NCBI RefSeq assembly: GCF_018885305.1
Contig: NZ_CP076544.1
Span: 496,001-560,000 of the forward strand
Direction of reading: 5' to 3'
DNA: 64,000 bases
DNA from: Curtobacterium sp. L6-1
GTDB taxonomy: Bacteria > Actinomycetota > Actinomycetes > Actinomycetales > Microbacteriaceae
Position 1 is the stretch's first letter; every line of letters begins with the position of its first letter. The position numbers and the translations under genes are program-made. Shown here piece by piece: positions 43,601 to 54,205 of the stretch. A model generated the notes under the pieces. It made no database searches. It worked only from the letters and a program-made list of their open reading frames with translations, and was not told the DNA's origin.

Positions 43601-43771
43601 GCGCCGACGCAGGCCGCGCCGCAGCAGCGCCAGGCGCCGCAGCAGGCGGCCGGCGCGCAGTCGGGTGTCCGCCGCACCCCCGTGCCCGGCCGCTACGGCG
43701 AGGCCGTGGTGCGTGAGATCCTCGGCGCGCAGTTCATCGAGGAGACGTCGCTGTCCGAGGGGAGTGCCTGA
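40637..43771 (+). CDS. dnaX: DNA polymerase III subunits gamma/tau
   Basis: A 1044-aa clamp-loader ATPase. Residues 1 to about 370 hold the AAA+ module: Walker [10 protein letters not shown] (44-52), a zinc site [23 protein letters not shown] in ILDEAHMVT and the SRH/sensor 1 region. Domain III follows. A conserved tau-like segment ([21 protein letters not shown] ... KFVARG) lies near residues 555-640 between long Pro/Ala/Gln-rich linkers, one with (APTQA)n repeats. A short basic C-terminus ends the protein. No A-rich frameshift site for a separate gamma was found. Stop and recR start overlap by 1 nt. Confidence 0.96.
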   Translation: MVTALYRRYRPENFAELIGQSQVTDPLRTALRTNRVNHAYLFSGPRGCGKTTSARILARCLNCAEGPTDTPCGVCPSCVELARGGGGSLDVIEIDAASHNGVDDARDLRDRAVFAPARDRYKIFILDEAHMVTPQGFNALLKLVEEPPEHVKFIFATTEPEKVIGTIRSRTHHYPFRLVPPATMLEYIEQLCAQESVSVAPGVLPLVVRAGGGSVRDTLSLLDQLMAGSEDGAIAYERAVALLGYTDAALLDDVVDALAVADPASAFSAIDRVVQTGQDPRRFVEDLLERLRDLIVVAATNESAGAVLRGISPEELDTMSRQAAVFGATALSRGADIANRALTEMTGATSPRLHLELMVARMLVPEADDTQRGALARVERLERRVGVGDAGGHQAGPADLPVAAPQQPSAAAVSAAPQQQSAQGARSAAPAAPSDGARTPAPSQAAGTVTAGTAPARDDQQSSADAGDAARSAAASWAAAVPADAPEAAAGPGAPASASSGDTARAAARPETAPAAPSASAPTSADGAPSAPGGQASPSSTGVGTVIGDEPAVRPVTPVGLQQMRDTWPQIVEHVQHAKRSAWAVVATAQVTALRDDVLTLTFPSQQDVASFKEMSDPHTSVSEHLRSAILDILGFRVKFVARGPATGAPTAGAGRQQTAPAQASSAPTAPAQASSAPTAPAQTAPAPAQNAPTQSAPAQSAPGRSTSSPDGPGTPDHGTLGATAAPARPQGSGTLGASSPQQDEQPAAPENGASATDRSGRSERPSGATPPDAPARPEQQSQDRETAVPGRPDQEHQGHGPDHPSQDRPAAQAPAPAAPQDSGPVTEWAVATIPVTDPTAGAVPEHVEPSWGAPFGVVPGDAAVAPVEPRSTQPAPPNPSAASSDDGGGPDAAGRAPAGAARPSGAQAAPPVRTGGHDGGGSPAGPVPVDDYPLDDEPYDDGAPFPDPGPRGGRAAPSAHPRRQDPAPAVPQQPAQAAPTQAAPTQAAPTQAAPQQRQAPQQAAGAQSGVRRTPVPGRYGEAVVREILGAQFIEETSLSEGSA
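43566..43624 (+). repeat. 15-bp repeats inside dnaX
   Basis: About three to four in-frame copies of a GCAGGCCGCGCCGAC-type unit encode (AAPTQ)n in the tau linker. The lengths are multiples of three, so repeat change keeps the frame. Confidence 0.75.
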
Positions 43772-44370
43772 TGTACGACGGCATCGTGCAGGACCTCATC
43801 GACGAGTTCGGGCGTCTGCCCGGCATCGGTCCGAAGTCGGCGCAGCGCATCGCGTTCCACATCCTGCAGACCGAGTCCTTCGACCCCACGCGCCTGTCCG
43901 AGCTGCTCGGTGAGGTCAAGGAGAAGGTCCGGTTCTGCGAGGTGTGCGGCAACGTCACCGAGAACGTCCGGTGCAGCATCTGCCGGGACCCCCGACGGTC
44001 CCCGAGCACGATCTGCGTCGTCGAGGAAGCCAAGGACGTCGCCGCCATCGAGCGCACCCGGGAGTTCCGCGGGCTGTACCACGTGCTCGGCGGGGCGATC
44101 AGCCCGATCGACGGCGTCGGACCGGACGACCTCCGCATCCAGCAGCTCATGGTCCGGCTGGCCGACGGCACGGTCGACGAGGTCATCATCGCGACCGACC
44201 CGAACCTCGAGGGCGAGGCGACCGCGACCTACCTGAGCCGCCTGCTCGTGCCGATGGGCATCCGGACCACCCGTCTGGCCTCCGGGCTGCCGGTCGGCGG
44301 TGACCTGGAGTACGCAGACGAGGTGACCCTGGGCCGCGCCTTCGAGGGTCGTCGGGTCGTCGGCGGCTGA
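43771..44370 (+). CDS. recR: Recombination mediator protein RecR
   Basis: A 199-aa RecR for RecFOR recombinational repair. The N-terminal helix-hairpin-helix is [20 protein letters not shown]. The zinc finger is [18 protein letters not shown]. The Toprim domain has [16 protein letters not shown] and [15 protein letters not shown], and the Walker-B-like C-terminus is [23 protein letters not shown]. It is translationally coupled to dnaX (TGATG). Confidence 0.97.
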   Translation: MYDGIVQDLIDEFGRLPGIGPKSAQRIAFHILQTESFDPTRLSELLGEVKEKVRFCEVCGNVTENVRCSICRDPRRSPSTICVVEEAKDVAAIERTREFRGLYHVLGGAISPIDGVGPDDLRIQQLMVRLADGTVDEVIIATDPNLEGEATATYLSRLLVPMGIRTTRLASGLPVGGDLEYADEVTLGRAFEGRRVVGG

Positions 44371-44432
44371 TCCGTCCGCGCGGGATCGTTGCGTGCCGAC
44401 CGGTCCCGACGCAACATCCGAGGAACACCGGC

Positions 44433-44438
44433 TACGAT
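44433..44438 (+). promoter_or_regulatory. Candidate -10 (TACGAT) of lysC
   Basis: Gives a 5' leader of about 45 nt before lysC, which has a CAGGAG Shine-Dalgarno. Lies about 60 nt after recR. Confidence 0.5.
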
Positions 44439-44487
44439 CGATCAGCCGCGTGACGTCGCGGAGAACCGTCCCCAGGAGTGCGTACCA

Positions 44488-46829
<2,342 letters not shown>

Positions 46830-46883
46830 CCGACGCCACGGTGTGCGGTGGCGCACCGCGCGACGCAGCGCCCGGCGTCCACG

Positions 46884-46935
46884 ACGACGGACAGGAGGCT
46901 CGGTACCAGCTGGTACCGGGCCTCCCGCCCGTCGT
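46884..46935 (+). terminator. Terminator hairpin after asd
   Basis: An interrupted long stem centred on CGGTACC-AGCT-GGTACCG, with outer pairings AGGAGGC/GCCTCC and ACGACGG/CCGTCGT. Confidence 0.65.
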
Positions 46936-47021
46936 GGGGTCGGGTCCGACGACCCACGGCCGTGCCGTCGGTCAGGCGCGACGGCTGCGTCGGCTGCGTC
47001 GGCGCAGGAGCGGCGGTGGAC

Positions 47022-47069
<48 letters not shown>

Positions 47070-47255
47070 CGGTGGTCGGGGGTTGGCGTCGCGCTCGACC
47101 CGGCCTCAGCGTTGGACTCCGGCGTGGGGAGCGCGCCGTCCCCGTCCGCACCGCCCCGTCGGAACCGCGGTTCCGTCCGCGGTCGTGACGCGCGCGTGCT
47201 CAGGTGGGACGACCAGCGACCGAGCCGCGTACGGCGCGGCGACAGCGGTCGGCGG

Positions 47256-47261
47256 TAGGCT
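47256..47261 (+). promoter_or_regulatory. -10 hexamer TAGGCT, leaderless mqo
   Basis: Ends 6 nt before the GTG at 47268; no Shine-Dalgarno. Confidence 0.55.
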
Positions 47262-47267
47262 CGCGGG

Positions 47268-48755
47268 GTGGCAGTGAAGCAGGTGGACCCCATCGATGTC
47301 GTCCTCGTCGGCGGAGGGATCATGAGCGCCACGCTCGCCGCGATCATCCACCGGCTCGAGCCGGACTGGACGATCCGCGTGTACGAGCGGCTCGGCAGTG
47401 CAGCCCAGGAGTCCTCGAACCCCTGGAACAACGCGGGCACCGGGCACTCCGCGCTCTGCGAGCTGAACTACACGCCCGAGCTCCCGGACGGTCGGGTCGA
47501 GATCGCCAAGGCCGTCACCGTGAACGAGCAGTTCCAGGTGTCCCGGCAGTTCTGGTCGCACCTGGTCGAGGACGGCACCCTGCCGGACCCGTCGAGCTTC
47601 ATCAACCCGACGCCGCACATCTCGTTCGTCTGGGGCGCCGAAAACGTCGCCTACATGCGCGCTCGCTACGAGGCGATGAAGGACCACCCGCTGTTCGCCG
47701 GGCTCGAGTACAGCGAGGACGCCGAGCAGATCCGTAGGTGGGCGCCGGCGCTGATCCCCGGACGCAAGAAGGACCAGCCGATCGCGGCCACGTACTCGGC
47801 GGCCGGGTCGGACGTCGACTTCGGGTCGCTCACACGGCAGCTCTTCGACCACCTCGAGATCGAGGGCCTGCAGTTCGAGCCGTCGCACCGCGTGACGAAG
47901 ATCGTTCGGTCGAAGGTGTCCGAGGGCTGGGTGCTCGACGTGCGGAACGAGGTCGGCCGGTCCAAGCAGCGCATCGCCGCCAATTTCGTGTTCGTCGGCG
48001 CCGGTGGCGGTGCCCTCCAGCTCCTGCAGAAGTCGGGCATCCCGGAGATCCGCGGCTACGGCGGCTTCCCGGTGTCCGGCGAGTTCCTGCGGACCGACGA
48101 CCCCGAGGTGGTGCAGAAGCACGCCGCGAAGGTCTACGGCAAGGCCAGCGTCGGCGCCCCGCCGATGTCGGTGCCGCACCTCGATACGCGCATCGTCGAC
48201 GGCCAGTCCTCGCTCATGTTCGGGCCGTACGCCGGGTTCAGCCCGAAGTTCCTGAAGCAGGGCTCGATGCTCGACCTCTTCACGTCGATCCGCCCGCACA
48301 ACCTGCGGCCGATGCTCGCGGTGGCGTTCTCGAACTTCGACCTGGTGAAGTACCTGGTCGGGCAGCTGCTCGCGTCGAAGACCACCAAGTTCGACGCGCT
48401 GCGGGAGTTCATGCCGAGCGCGCAGCCCGAGCACTGGCACCGCATCACGGCCGGGCAGCGCGTGCAGGTCATCAAGCCGGACCCTGAGAAGGGCGGCGTG
48501 CTGCAGTTCGGCACGCAGGTCATCTCGTCGGCGGACGGCTCCATCGCCGGTCTGCTCGGCGCCTCGCCGGGAGCATCGACCGCCGTGCCGATCATGCTCG
48601 GCCTGCTGCGGACGTGCTTCCCCGACCGCTGGGACGGCTGGCAGCCCGCCGTGCGCGACCTGGTGCCCACCTACGGGCAGGACCTCGGTGACGACCCCGC
48701 ACTGGCCGAGGCCACGCTCGAGCGCACCGCCGCCGTGCTCGGACTGCACCGCTGA
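47268..48755 (+). CDS. mqo: Malate:quinone oxidoreductase
   Basis: A 495-aa peripheral membrane FAD enzyme oxidising malate to oxaloacetate with electrons to menaquinone. Features: the dinucleotide fold IDVVLVGGGIMSATLAAII, SNPWNNAGTGHSALCELNYTP, ISFVWGAENVAYM, and the C-terminal SADGSIAGLLGASPGASTA. GTG start. It replaces or complements NAD-dependent malate dehydrogenase in the TCA cycle of many actinobacteria. Confidence 0.96.
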   Translation: MAVKQVDPIDVVLVGGGIMSATLAAIIHRLEPDWTIRVYERLGSAAQESSNPWNNAGTGHSALCELNYTPELPDGRVEIAKAVTVNEQFQVSRQFWSHLVEDGTLPDPSSFINPTPHISFVWGAENVAYMRARYEAMKDHPLFAGLEYSEDAEQIRRWAPALIPGRKKDQPIAATYSAAGSDVDFGSLTRQLFDHLEIEGLQFEPSHRVTKIVRSKVSEGWVLDVRNEVGRSKQRIAANFVFVGAGGGALQLLQKSGIPEIRGYGGFPVSGEFLRTDDPEVVQKHAAKVYGKASVGAPPMSVPHLDTRIVDGQSSLMFGPYAGFSPKFLKQGSMLDLFTSIRPHNLRPMLAVAFSNFDLVKYLVGQLLASKTTKFDALREFMPSAQPEHWHRITAGQRVQVIKPDPEKGGVLQFGTQVISSADGSIAGLLGASPGASTAVPIMLGLLRTCFPDRWDGWQPAVRDLVPTYGQDLGDDPALAEATLERTAAVLGLHR

Positions 48756-48777
48756 CACTCCTCGCCTTGCGGACCGT

Positions 48778-48793
48778 TCGAACGTGTGTTCGA
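48778..48793 (+). promoter_or_regulatory. LexA operator (SOS box)
   Basis: TCGAACGTGTGTTCGA is a perfect 6-4-6 palindrome matching the actinobacterial/Gram-positive SOS box (TCGAAC-N4-GTTCGA). It ends 8 nt before the ATG of the radical SAM gene and likely overlaps its -10 (TCGAAT, 48790-48795), so bound LexA would occlude the promoter. Confidence 0.88.
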
Positions 48794-48801
48794 ATGGGTC
48801 C

Positions 48802-50028
48802 ATGCGGTGGGACGGACAGGCGATCACGGCCGAGCGGAGCGACATGCTCTCCGGGCTCGAGTCGAACAGCGGGTTCGTCCGGAGTGTGACGACGCCGGAG
48901 TTCGCCGGTGTCACGTTCCACGAGGTCCTGGCGAAGTCGGCGCTGAACAAGGTCGGGGGAGCGGACGGCGGCACGTGGGGGATGACGATCAACCCGTACC
49001 GCGGGTGCAGCCATGCGTGCGTCTACTGCTTCGCCCGGCCGACGCACACCTACCTGGAGTTCGACGGCGGCGCTGACTTCGACCAGCAGATCGTCGTGAA
49101 GACGAACGTGGCGGACGTCCTCACGCGCGAGCTCGCGAAGCCCAGCTGGGACCGCCACCCGGTCGCCCTCGGCACCAACACCGATCCGTACCAGCGGGCC
49201 GAGGGCCGCTACCGGCTCATGCCCGGCATCATCCGGGCCCTGGCCGACTCCGGCACGCCGTTCAGCATCCTGACCAAGGGCAGTCTGCTCCGGCGGGACA
49301 TCCCGCTGCTCGTCGAGGCGGCGAAGTCCGTCCCCGTCGACATCGCCATGTCGATCGCGGTGTACGACGACGACCTGCAGCAGTCCGTCGAGCCGGGCAC
49401 CCCGACGACCTCCGCACGACTGGCGACTGTGCGCGCGGTCCGTGACGCCGGGCTCGACTGCTCGGTGTTCCTCATGCCCGTGCTGCCGTACATCACCGAC
49501 ACCCGGGCGCACCTGCAGGACGCCGTGGCGCGGGCCGCGGCCTCGGGCGCGACGAGCCTGATGTACTCCGCACTGCACCTCAAGCCGGGCATCAAGCCGT
49601 GGTGGTACGAGTGGCTCGGCCGGACCCACCCGGACCTCGTCGGGCGCTACCGGGCGATGTACCTCGACAACACGTACGCGCCGTCCGACTACCGGCGCTG
49701 GCTCGCCGAGCGGGTCCGCCCGATCCTGCGCGAGCACGGTCTGTCCCTCGGGCGGGTCGACCCGGCGACGGGGTCGATGGGCTTCACGGACGACGCCGTG
49801 CCGCGGACGTCCGACCAGTCGCCGCTGAAGCGCGCGGACCCGTCGTACGAGCACCGTGCCGAGTACCGGCCGACGAACGGCGCGGCCGGTGCAGGCCTCG
49901 GCGCCGACGCGGGCCGCGCTGTCGGTGCGGGCCCCGGCGGTGGTGCGGACCGCGGCGCTGCCGGTGCTGGTGCGACCGGTGTCCGACGCGGAACCGTGTC
50001 GACGAGCGGAGCGCCCCGGCTGTTCTGA
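48802..50028 (+). CDS. Rv2578c family radical SAM protein, SOS-controlled
   Basis: A 408-aa radical SAM enzyme resembling spore photoproduct lyase-type proteins. The Fe-S cluster motif CxxxCxxC is at C69, C73 and C76 (YRGCSHACVYCFARPTH). LGTNTDPYQRAEGRYRLM and FSILTKGSLLRRDIPLL are family hallmarks. The catalytic barrel ends around residue 345. A Gly/Ala/Asp-rich tail of about 40 residues leads to a final SGAPRLF. A perfect LexA box overlaps the predicted promoter. The substrate is unknown; a DNA-lesion repair role is inferred from regulation and SplB-like sequence. Confidence 0.87.
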   Translation: MRWDGQAITAERSDMLSGLESNSGFVRSVTTPEFAGVTFHEVLAKSALNKVGGADGGTWGMTINPYRGCSHACVYCFARPTHTYLEFDGGADFDQQIVVKTNVADVLTRELAKPSWDRHPVALGTNTDPYQRAEGRYRLMPGIIRALADSGTPFSILTKGSLLRRDIPLLVEAAKSVPVDIAMSIAVYDDDLQQSVEPGTPTTSARLATVRAVRDAGLDCSVFLMPVLPYITDTRAHLQDAVARAAASGATSLMYSALHLKPGIKPWWYEWLGRTHPDLVGRYRAMYLDNTYAPSDYRRWLAERVRPILREHGLSLGRVDPATGSMGFTDDAVPRTSDQSPLKRADPSYEHRAEYRPTNGAAGAGLGADAGRAVGAGPGGGADRGAAGAGATGVRRGTVSTSGAPRLF

Positions 50029-50259
50029 CCGGATGGGGTGTCGGGCCCGAGTCCGGGGGACAGCCGGACGTCGGCGGTCGTCGGTACCATGGGGGTGTCT
50101 GCGGCCGAACGACCAGATCGGGGTACATCTCCGAGCACATCGTGGTTGTATCGAACGCGGCGCCCCCGCCACCGACCTGCCACCCCACGGCGATCGGGAG
50201 CGGAGAGCACCCGTGGTCCGGGTGCTCCGTGACCCTCGACCGCACGGAAGGACAGCCCG

Positions 50260-51528
50260 GTGCTCGGCATCCCCACGCATCTCGCCCCTCGGGTGAACGC
50301 GTGGTCGACCGTGCGCGCCTTCCACGCGGCCGCGATCGGGTCCCTCGTCGCCGCGGCCCTCCTGCTCCTGCTCTACCGGCTCGACGCCCCCTCCGACCAC
50401 GTCCTCGGGGCCGTGCTCGCGGTGGTCCCGATGCTCGTCATGATCGGCGTGCACGTCCACATCGGCACGTGGCGGTCGGCAGCGGCCTTCCTCGTCGTCG
50501 GAGGGCTCTGCACGTTCTGGTTCGCGACCGTCGTGCAACGGGAGCTGACCGAGGTGCCGTGGGTGGCGTCCTACCTGATGTCCCTCGTCGTCGTGCCCCT
50601 CGTCCTCATCGGCGGATCGGGGAGCGGCAGCGCCCGCGTGGTGCTCTGGTCGGTTACCGGCTTCGTGGTCGGCCGGGTCGTCACGGCGATCGCCGTGCTG
50701 CAGGTCGGCGGACCGGACCACCCCCTGGTCCTCGCCTGGGTGACGCTCGGGTTCGTGATCGCCCTCGTCCTCGCGGTGGGCCGCTCGACGGCGCGGTCGG
50801 AGCGCATCCAGCCGGAGTTGCTCCGGTCTGCCCGGGAAGAGCACGTGACCGCCTACCGTGCCGGCATTGAGGCCGAGGCGGCGGCGATCCTGCACGACAC
50901 GGTCCTCAACCACCTCAACGCCATCGCGCTCGCTCCGGCGGGGCCGATGGACGAGCACCTGGCACGGACGATGGAGTCCGACGTCGCGATGCTCACCGGA
51001 CGAGCCTGGCTCGCCGGGAACGCCCACGCCACCGACGACACGGACACCGCGACCGCCGAGGGTGTGGCGGCGTTCGAACGGATGCTCGACGAGCAACGGT
51101 CGGCCGGACTGCGGGTCACGGTCACGGGGGACCCGGTGTCGGTCGCGCGCCTGGACACCAGGGCGATGACGGCCGTCCTCCGCGCCGTCGGCCAGTGCCT
51201 GGCGAACGTGACCAAGCACGCCGGGACCGACGAGGCCGAGGTCAGCGTCTTCGACGACGGTGTCTCGTGCACGGTCATGGTCGTCGACGACGGCCGTGGG
51301 TTCGACGAGCAGGCGACGGGTGCGGACCGGATGGGGCTCCGCAACTCCGTCCGCGAGCGGATCGGTCGCGTCGGCGGTGAGGTGCAGGTGTGGTCGTCGC
51401 CCGGTTCGGGCACGAGCGTCATGATGAGCGTGCCGTACAGCGCGGGGACCGAGCCCGTCCCGGTCGACGTCGGCACCGGGAGCACCACCCTCGACTCCGG
51501 TAGCTTCGGGATCGAGCGTGCATCGTGA
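50260..51528 (+). CDS. Membrane sensor histidine kinase
   Basis: A 422-aa kinase with about six transmembrane segments in residues 20-175 and a HisKA_3-like dimerisation helix carrying H212 (ILHDTVLNHLNAIA). The HATPase domain has the N-box-like AVGQCLANVTKHAG, VVDDGRGFD and GSGTSVMMSVP. It starts with GTG after GGAAGG. It overlaps a second membrane protein by 4 nt and the LuxR-type response regulator follows that, so the three form one signalling operon. A TACCAT -10 lies at 50085, 170 nt upstream. The signal is unknown. Confidence 0.85.
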   Translation: MLGIPTHLAPRVNAWSTVRAFHAAAIGSLVAAALLLLLYRLDAPSDHVLGAVLAVVPMLVMIGVHVHIGTWRSAAAFLVVGGLCTFWFATVVQRELTEVPWVASYLMSLVVVPLVLIGGSGSGSARVVLWSVTGFVVGRVVTAIAVLQVGGPDHPLVLAWVTLGFVIALVLAVGRSTARSERIQPELLRSAREEHVTAYRAGIEAEAAAILHDTVLNHLNAIALAPAGPMDEHLARTMESDVAMLTGRAWLAGNAHATDDTDTATAEGVAAFERMLDEQRSAGLRVTVTGDPVSVARLDTRAMTAVLRAVGQCLANVTKHAGTDEAEVSVFDDGVSCTVMVVDDGRGFDEQATGADRMGLRNSVRERIGRVGGEVQVWSSPGSGTSVMMSVPYSAGTEPVPVDVGTGSTTLDSGSFGIERAS

Positions 51529-52727
51529 CCGGCGACCGACCCGGCCCCGACCGCCGGCGTGGCGTCGCCTGGCCGCGGGCGTCGCACCGCACCGCACAGC
51601 AGTACGACCCCCTGGGTGCCATGGGTTCCCGGCCGCTCGCGGTCGTGCTCGGCGCGGGCGGCGTGCTCTGGGCCTCCCTCGTGTCCCTGCTCGACCGCGA
51701 CGTCCTCGGCAGCCCGACCCTGAGCGCGCTGACCGTCCTGCTGCTCGCGGCGTCGGCGGTCGTGGTGATCACCGCCTCCAGCCCGTTCCGCGCCCCGTTC
51801 ACCCGCTGGGCGTTCACCGCGCACATCGCCCTGCTCGCCACCGCCACGCTCACGAGTGCGGCGGCGCAGTGGGGCCCGGACCGCTCGCTCGTCAACGACT
51901 TCATGGTGCTGCTCAGCGCGGTCGGCATCGTCGCGGTCGCCCCCTACCGGCCGTGGACCGACCTGGTCGTCGGCGGCACCGTCCTCGCGGTCGTCGGCGG
52001 GGCCACCTTCGGCACCGTGGCGACCGTGCACCCCGCGGGTGTCCCGGTGCCGGTCGCTGCGTTCCTGGCCGCCGCCCCGACGCTCGTGCTGACCGCGGCG
52101 TCGGCGGTGTTCGCCCGCACGTTCGCCGGCCTGGCCGAGCGGGTGCAGATCCGGGCGGGCTCCTACTCGGTCGAGCGCGCCGAGCGGGACGGCATCACCG
52201 CGAGTGTCCAGCAGGACCGGTCGACGATCCTGGCCCGCGACGTCGCCCCGTTCTTCGCCGAGCTCCGCACCAGGGCGTCGATCACCGACGCCGACCGGGC
52301 CCGGGCGCGGGACATCGCGGACGGCATCCGGCAGGGCATGGTCGCCGAGGCGGACCGCACCTGGCTGGAGTACGCCGTCCGGATCGCCGGGGACGCGGCC
52401 GCGACCGTGACCGACCCGGGCGGGCTCGCCGCCGCCATGGACGCCGACCAGCGCACCGTCGTCCGGGCGTTCGTCCGGGCGCTCCTCGCCGCCGACACGG
52501 TGGAGCCGGACGAGGTGCACGTCGTCGTCGAACCGCTCGACGAGGGCACCGGTTCCGGGCCGCCACCGGTCCGGATGACCTTCGACGTCGCGGTGGCCGA
52601 CTCCGACGTCGGCATCCACCGGAGGTTCGACCCGTACTTCGCCGTCCTCCGCGTGACGTTCCCCGACCTGGACGTCGCCGTCCGACCATCGTCACTGACA
52701 TTAAGGTTCTCGTATGACCAGCACTGA
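51525..52727 (+). CDS. Membrane protein resembling a degenerate histidine kinase (pseudokinase)
   Basis: A 400-aa protein with about six transmembrane segments (residues 36-200), then a soluble part laid out like the neighbouring kinase. In the helix ILARDVAPFFAELRT (about 235-249) the phospho-histidine position is not His. The C-terminal domain (DQRTVVRAFVRALL ... VRMTFDVAVADSDVG) follows a HATPase-like order but lacks the N-box Asn and glycine-rich ATP lid. It overlaps the kinase (4 nt) and response regulator (14 nt). A regulatory partner of the kinase is inferred; it could also be an unrelated sensor subunit. Confidence 0.6.
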   Translation: MTGDRPGPDRRRGVAWPRASHRTAQQYDPLGAMGSRPLAVVLGAGGVLWASLVSLLDRDVLGSPTLSALTVLLLAASAVVVITASSPFRAPFTRWAFTAHIALLATATLTSAAAQWGPDRSLVNDFMVLLSAVGIVAVAPYRPWTDLVVGGTVLAVVGGATFGTVATVHPAGVPVPVAAFLAAAPTLVLTAASAVFARTFAGLAERVQIRAGSYSVERAERDGITASVQQDRSTILARDVAPFFAELRTRASITDADRARARDIADGIRQGMVAEADRTWLEYAVRIAGDAAATVTDPGGLAAAMDADQRTVVRAFVRALLAADTVEPDEVHVVVEPLDEGTGSGPPPVRMTFDVAVADSDVGIHRRFDPYFAVLRVTFPDLDVAVRPSSLTLRFSYDQH

Positions 52728-53415
52728 CCCGACCCGGTTGCCGGAGGGCGGTCCCGCCATGCCGGCCCCGGGTTCCCGCCGGGTGCGTTTGGCCATCCTC
52801 GACGACCACGAGGTCCTGCTCGACAGCCTGTCGAGCTGGATCGCGGTGAACGCCTTCGACTTCGACCTGGCCCTCACCGCGCACACCTGGCTCGAGATGG
52901 TGCACAGCGACAGTTTCCCGACCGACCTGGTGTTCCTCGACTTCCAGCTCAAGGAACCGGTCTCCATCGAGGCCCGCGTCCGCACGTGCCGGGCTGCGGG
53001 CGCGAAGGTGATCGTGCTCTCGAGCGTCGACGCCCGTGAGTCACGCGACCGTTCGCTCGCCGCCGGCGCCGCGGCGTTCCTGTCCAAGTCGCTGCCGATG
53101 CGCGAGGTCATGGACATCGCCCGCGAGGTCATGGGCGTCGCCCGCGAGACCCCGGCCCAGCGCGAGTGGCGGCCGCTGCCGACCGGTGCCAGTGCGCACC
53201 AGCGGCCGAAGCTCAGTCACGGTGAAGAGGAAGCACTCCGCCTGTACGTCTCCGGCTACTCGACGAACGAGGTCGCCGCGCAGATGAACGTGCAGTACGA
53301 GACCGCCAAGACGTACCTGCGCCGCGTGCGCGAGAAGTACGCGAAGGTCGGCCGTCCGGCGTCGAAGAAGTCCGACCTGATCCGTCGTGCGGCGGAGGAC
53401 GGCTTCCTCGCGTAG
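52714..53415 (+). CDS. LuxR/NarL-type response regulator
   Basis: A 233-aa regulator. The receiver domain has ILDDHEVLLDS, the phospho-acceptor Asp in LVFLDFQLKEP and the conserved lysine in AAFLSKSLPM. The C-terminal helix-turn-helix is LSHGEEEALRLYVSGYSTNEVAAQMNVQYETAKTYLRRVREKY. Upstream it overlaps the pseudokinase gene by 14 nt; downstream its stop shares a base with the tdk start. Part of a three-gene signalling operon. Confidence 0.9.
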   Translation: MTSTDPTRLPEGGPAMPAPGSRRVRLAILDDHEVLLDSLSSWIAVNAFDFDLALTAHTWLEMVHSDSFPTDLVFLDFQLKEPVSIEARVRTCRAAGAKVIVLSSVDARESRDRSLAAGAAAFLSKSLPMREVMDIAREVMGVARETPAQREWRPLPTGASAHQRPKLSHGEEEALRLYVSGYSTNEVAAQMNVQYETAKTYLRRVREKYAKVGRPASKKSDLIRRAAEDGFLA

Positions 53416-54050
53416 TGGCGAAGCTCTACTTCCGCTTCGGCGCGATGAACAGCGGCAAGAGCACCGGGCTCCTGCAGGCCGCCTACAACTACGAGGAGCG
53501 GGGCCAGCGCGTCCTGCTCGCCAAGCCCAGCGTCGACACCAAGGGCGACCGTGAGATCGTCTCGCGCCTGGGCGTGACCCGGACGGTCGACGTCGTCCTG
53601 CCCGCCGATGCCGACGTCCGTGCCGCGGTCGCCGACGCCGGAGCGACCGACCCCGAGTCCGATCGCCTGGACGGGATGGTCCGCCCGGTCAGCTGCGTGC
53701 TCGTCGACGAGGCGCAGTTCCTCACCCCGCGGCAGGTCGACGACCTCCTGCGGGTTGCCGTCCTCGACGACGTCCCGGTCCTGGCCTACGGCATCCGCAC
53801 GGACTTCCGGACCGAGGCGTTCCCCGGCAGCCGCCGCCTGCTCGAGGTCGCACACTCCCTCGAGGAGCTCAAGACGATCTGCCGCTGTGGTCGCAAGGCA
53901 GTCTTCAACGCCCGCAAGGTCGACGGCCGCTTCGTGTTCGACGGGTCGCAGGTCGCGATCGACGGTGTGGACGTCACGTACGAGTCGCTGTGCGCCAACT
54001 GCTACCTCACCGAGTCCGGTGGTCGGTTGGACGGCGAGATCGCCGTCTGA
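53415..54050 (+). CDS. tdk: Thymidine kinase
   Basis: A 211-aa class II thymidine kinase that phosphorylates thymidine (and deoxyuridine) for salvage. P-loop FGAMNSGKST (9-18), DEAQFLT, the zinc site CRCGRK ... CANC and the lasso region (KVDGRFVFDGSQVAIDG) are visible. GTG start overlaps the stop of the response regulator by 1 nt. A hairpin follows. Co-expression with the signalling operon is implied by overlap, though it may be coincidental. Confidence 0.95.
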   Translation: MAKLYFRFGAMNSGKSTGLLQAAYNYEERGQRVLLAKPSVDTKGDREIVSRLGVTRTVDVVLPADADVRAAVADAGATDPESDRLDGMVRPVSCVLVDEAQFLTPRQVDDLLRVAVLDDVPVLAYGIRTDFRTEAFPGSRRLLEVAHSLEELKTICRCGRKAVFNARKVDGRFVFDGSQVAIDGVDVTYESLCANCYLTESGGRLDGEIAV

Positions 54051-54100
54051 CGCCCCGCAGGCGGCGTCCTGACGCGGTACGGCCGACCGTCCGCCGGCCG

Positions 54101-54132
54101 GGAGGCGCGCGCCGGCACCGTCACGCGCCTCC
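54101..54132 (+). terminator. Hairpin after tdk
   Basis: Arms GGAGGCGCG (54101-54109) and CGCGCCTCC (54124-54132), 50 nt past the tdk stop. Confidence 0.6.
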
Positions 54133-54205
54133 GAGCCGTCGGTGGGCGCGACGGACGCAGCCCGAGGGACGGAATGCGTCCGGGGCGGACGCTGTTGGCA
54201 CCACC

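Noticed and set aside
40637..43771. Programmed frameshift giving a separate gamma subunit of DnaX
   Set aside because: No A-rich slippery sequence or stem typical of dnaX frameshifting was found in the GC-rich linker.
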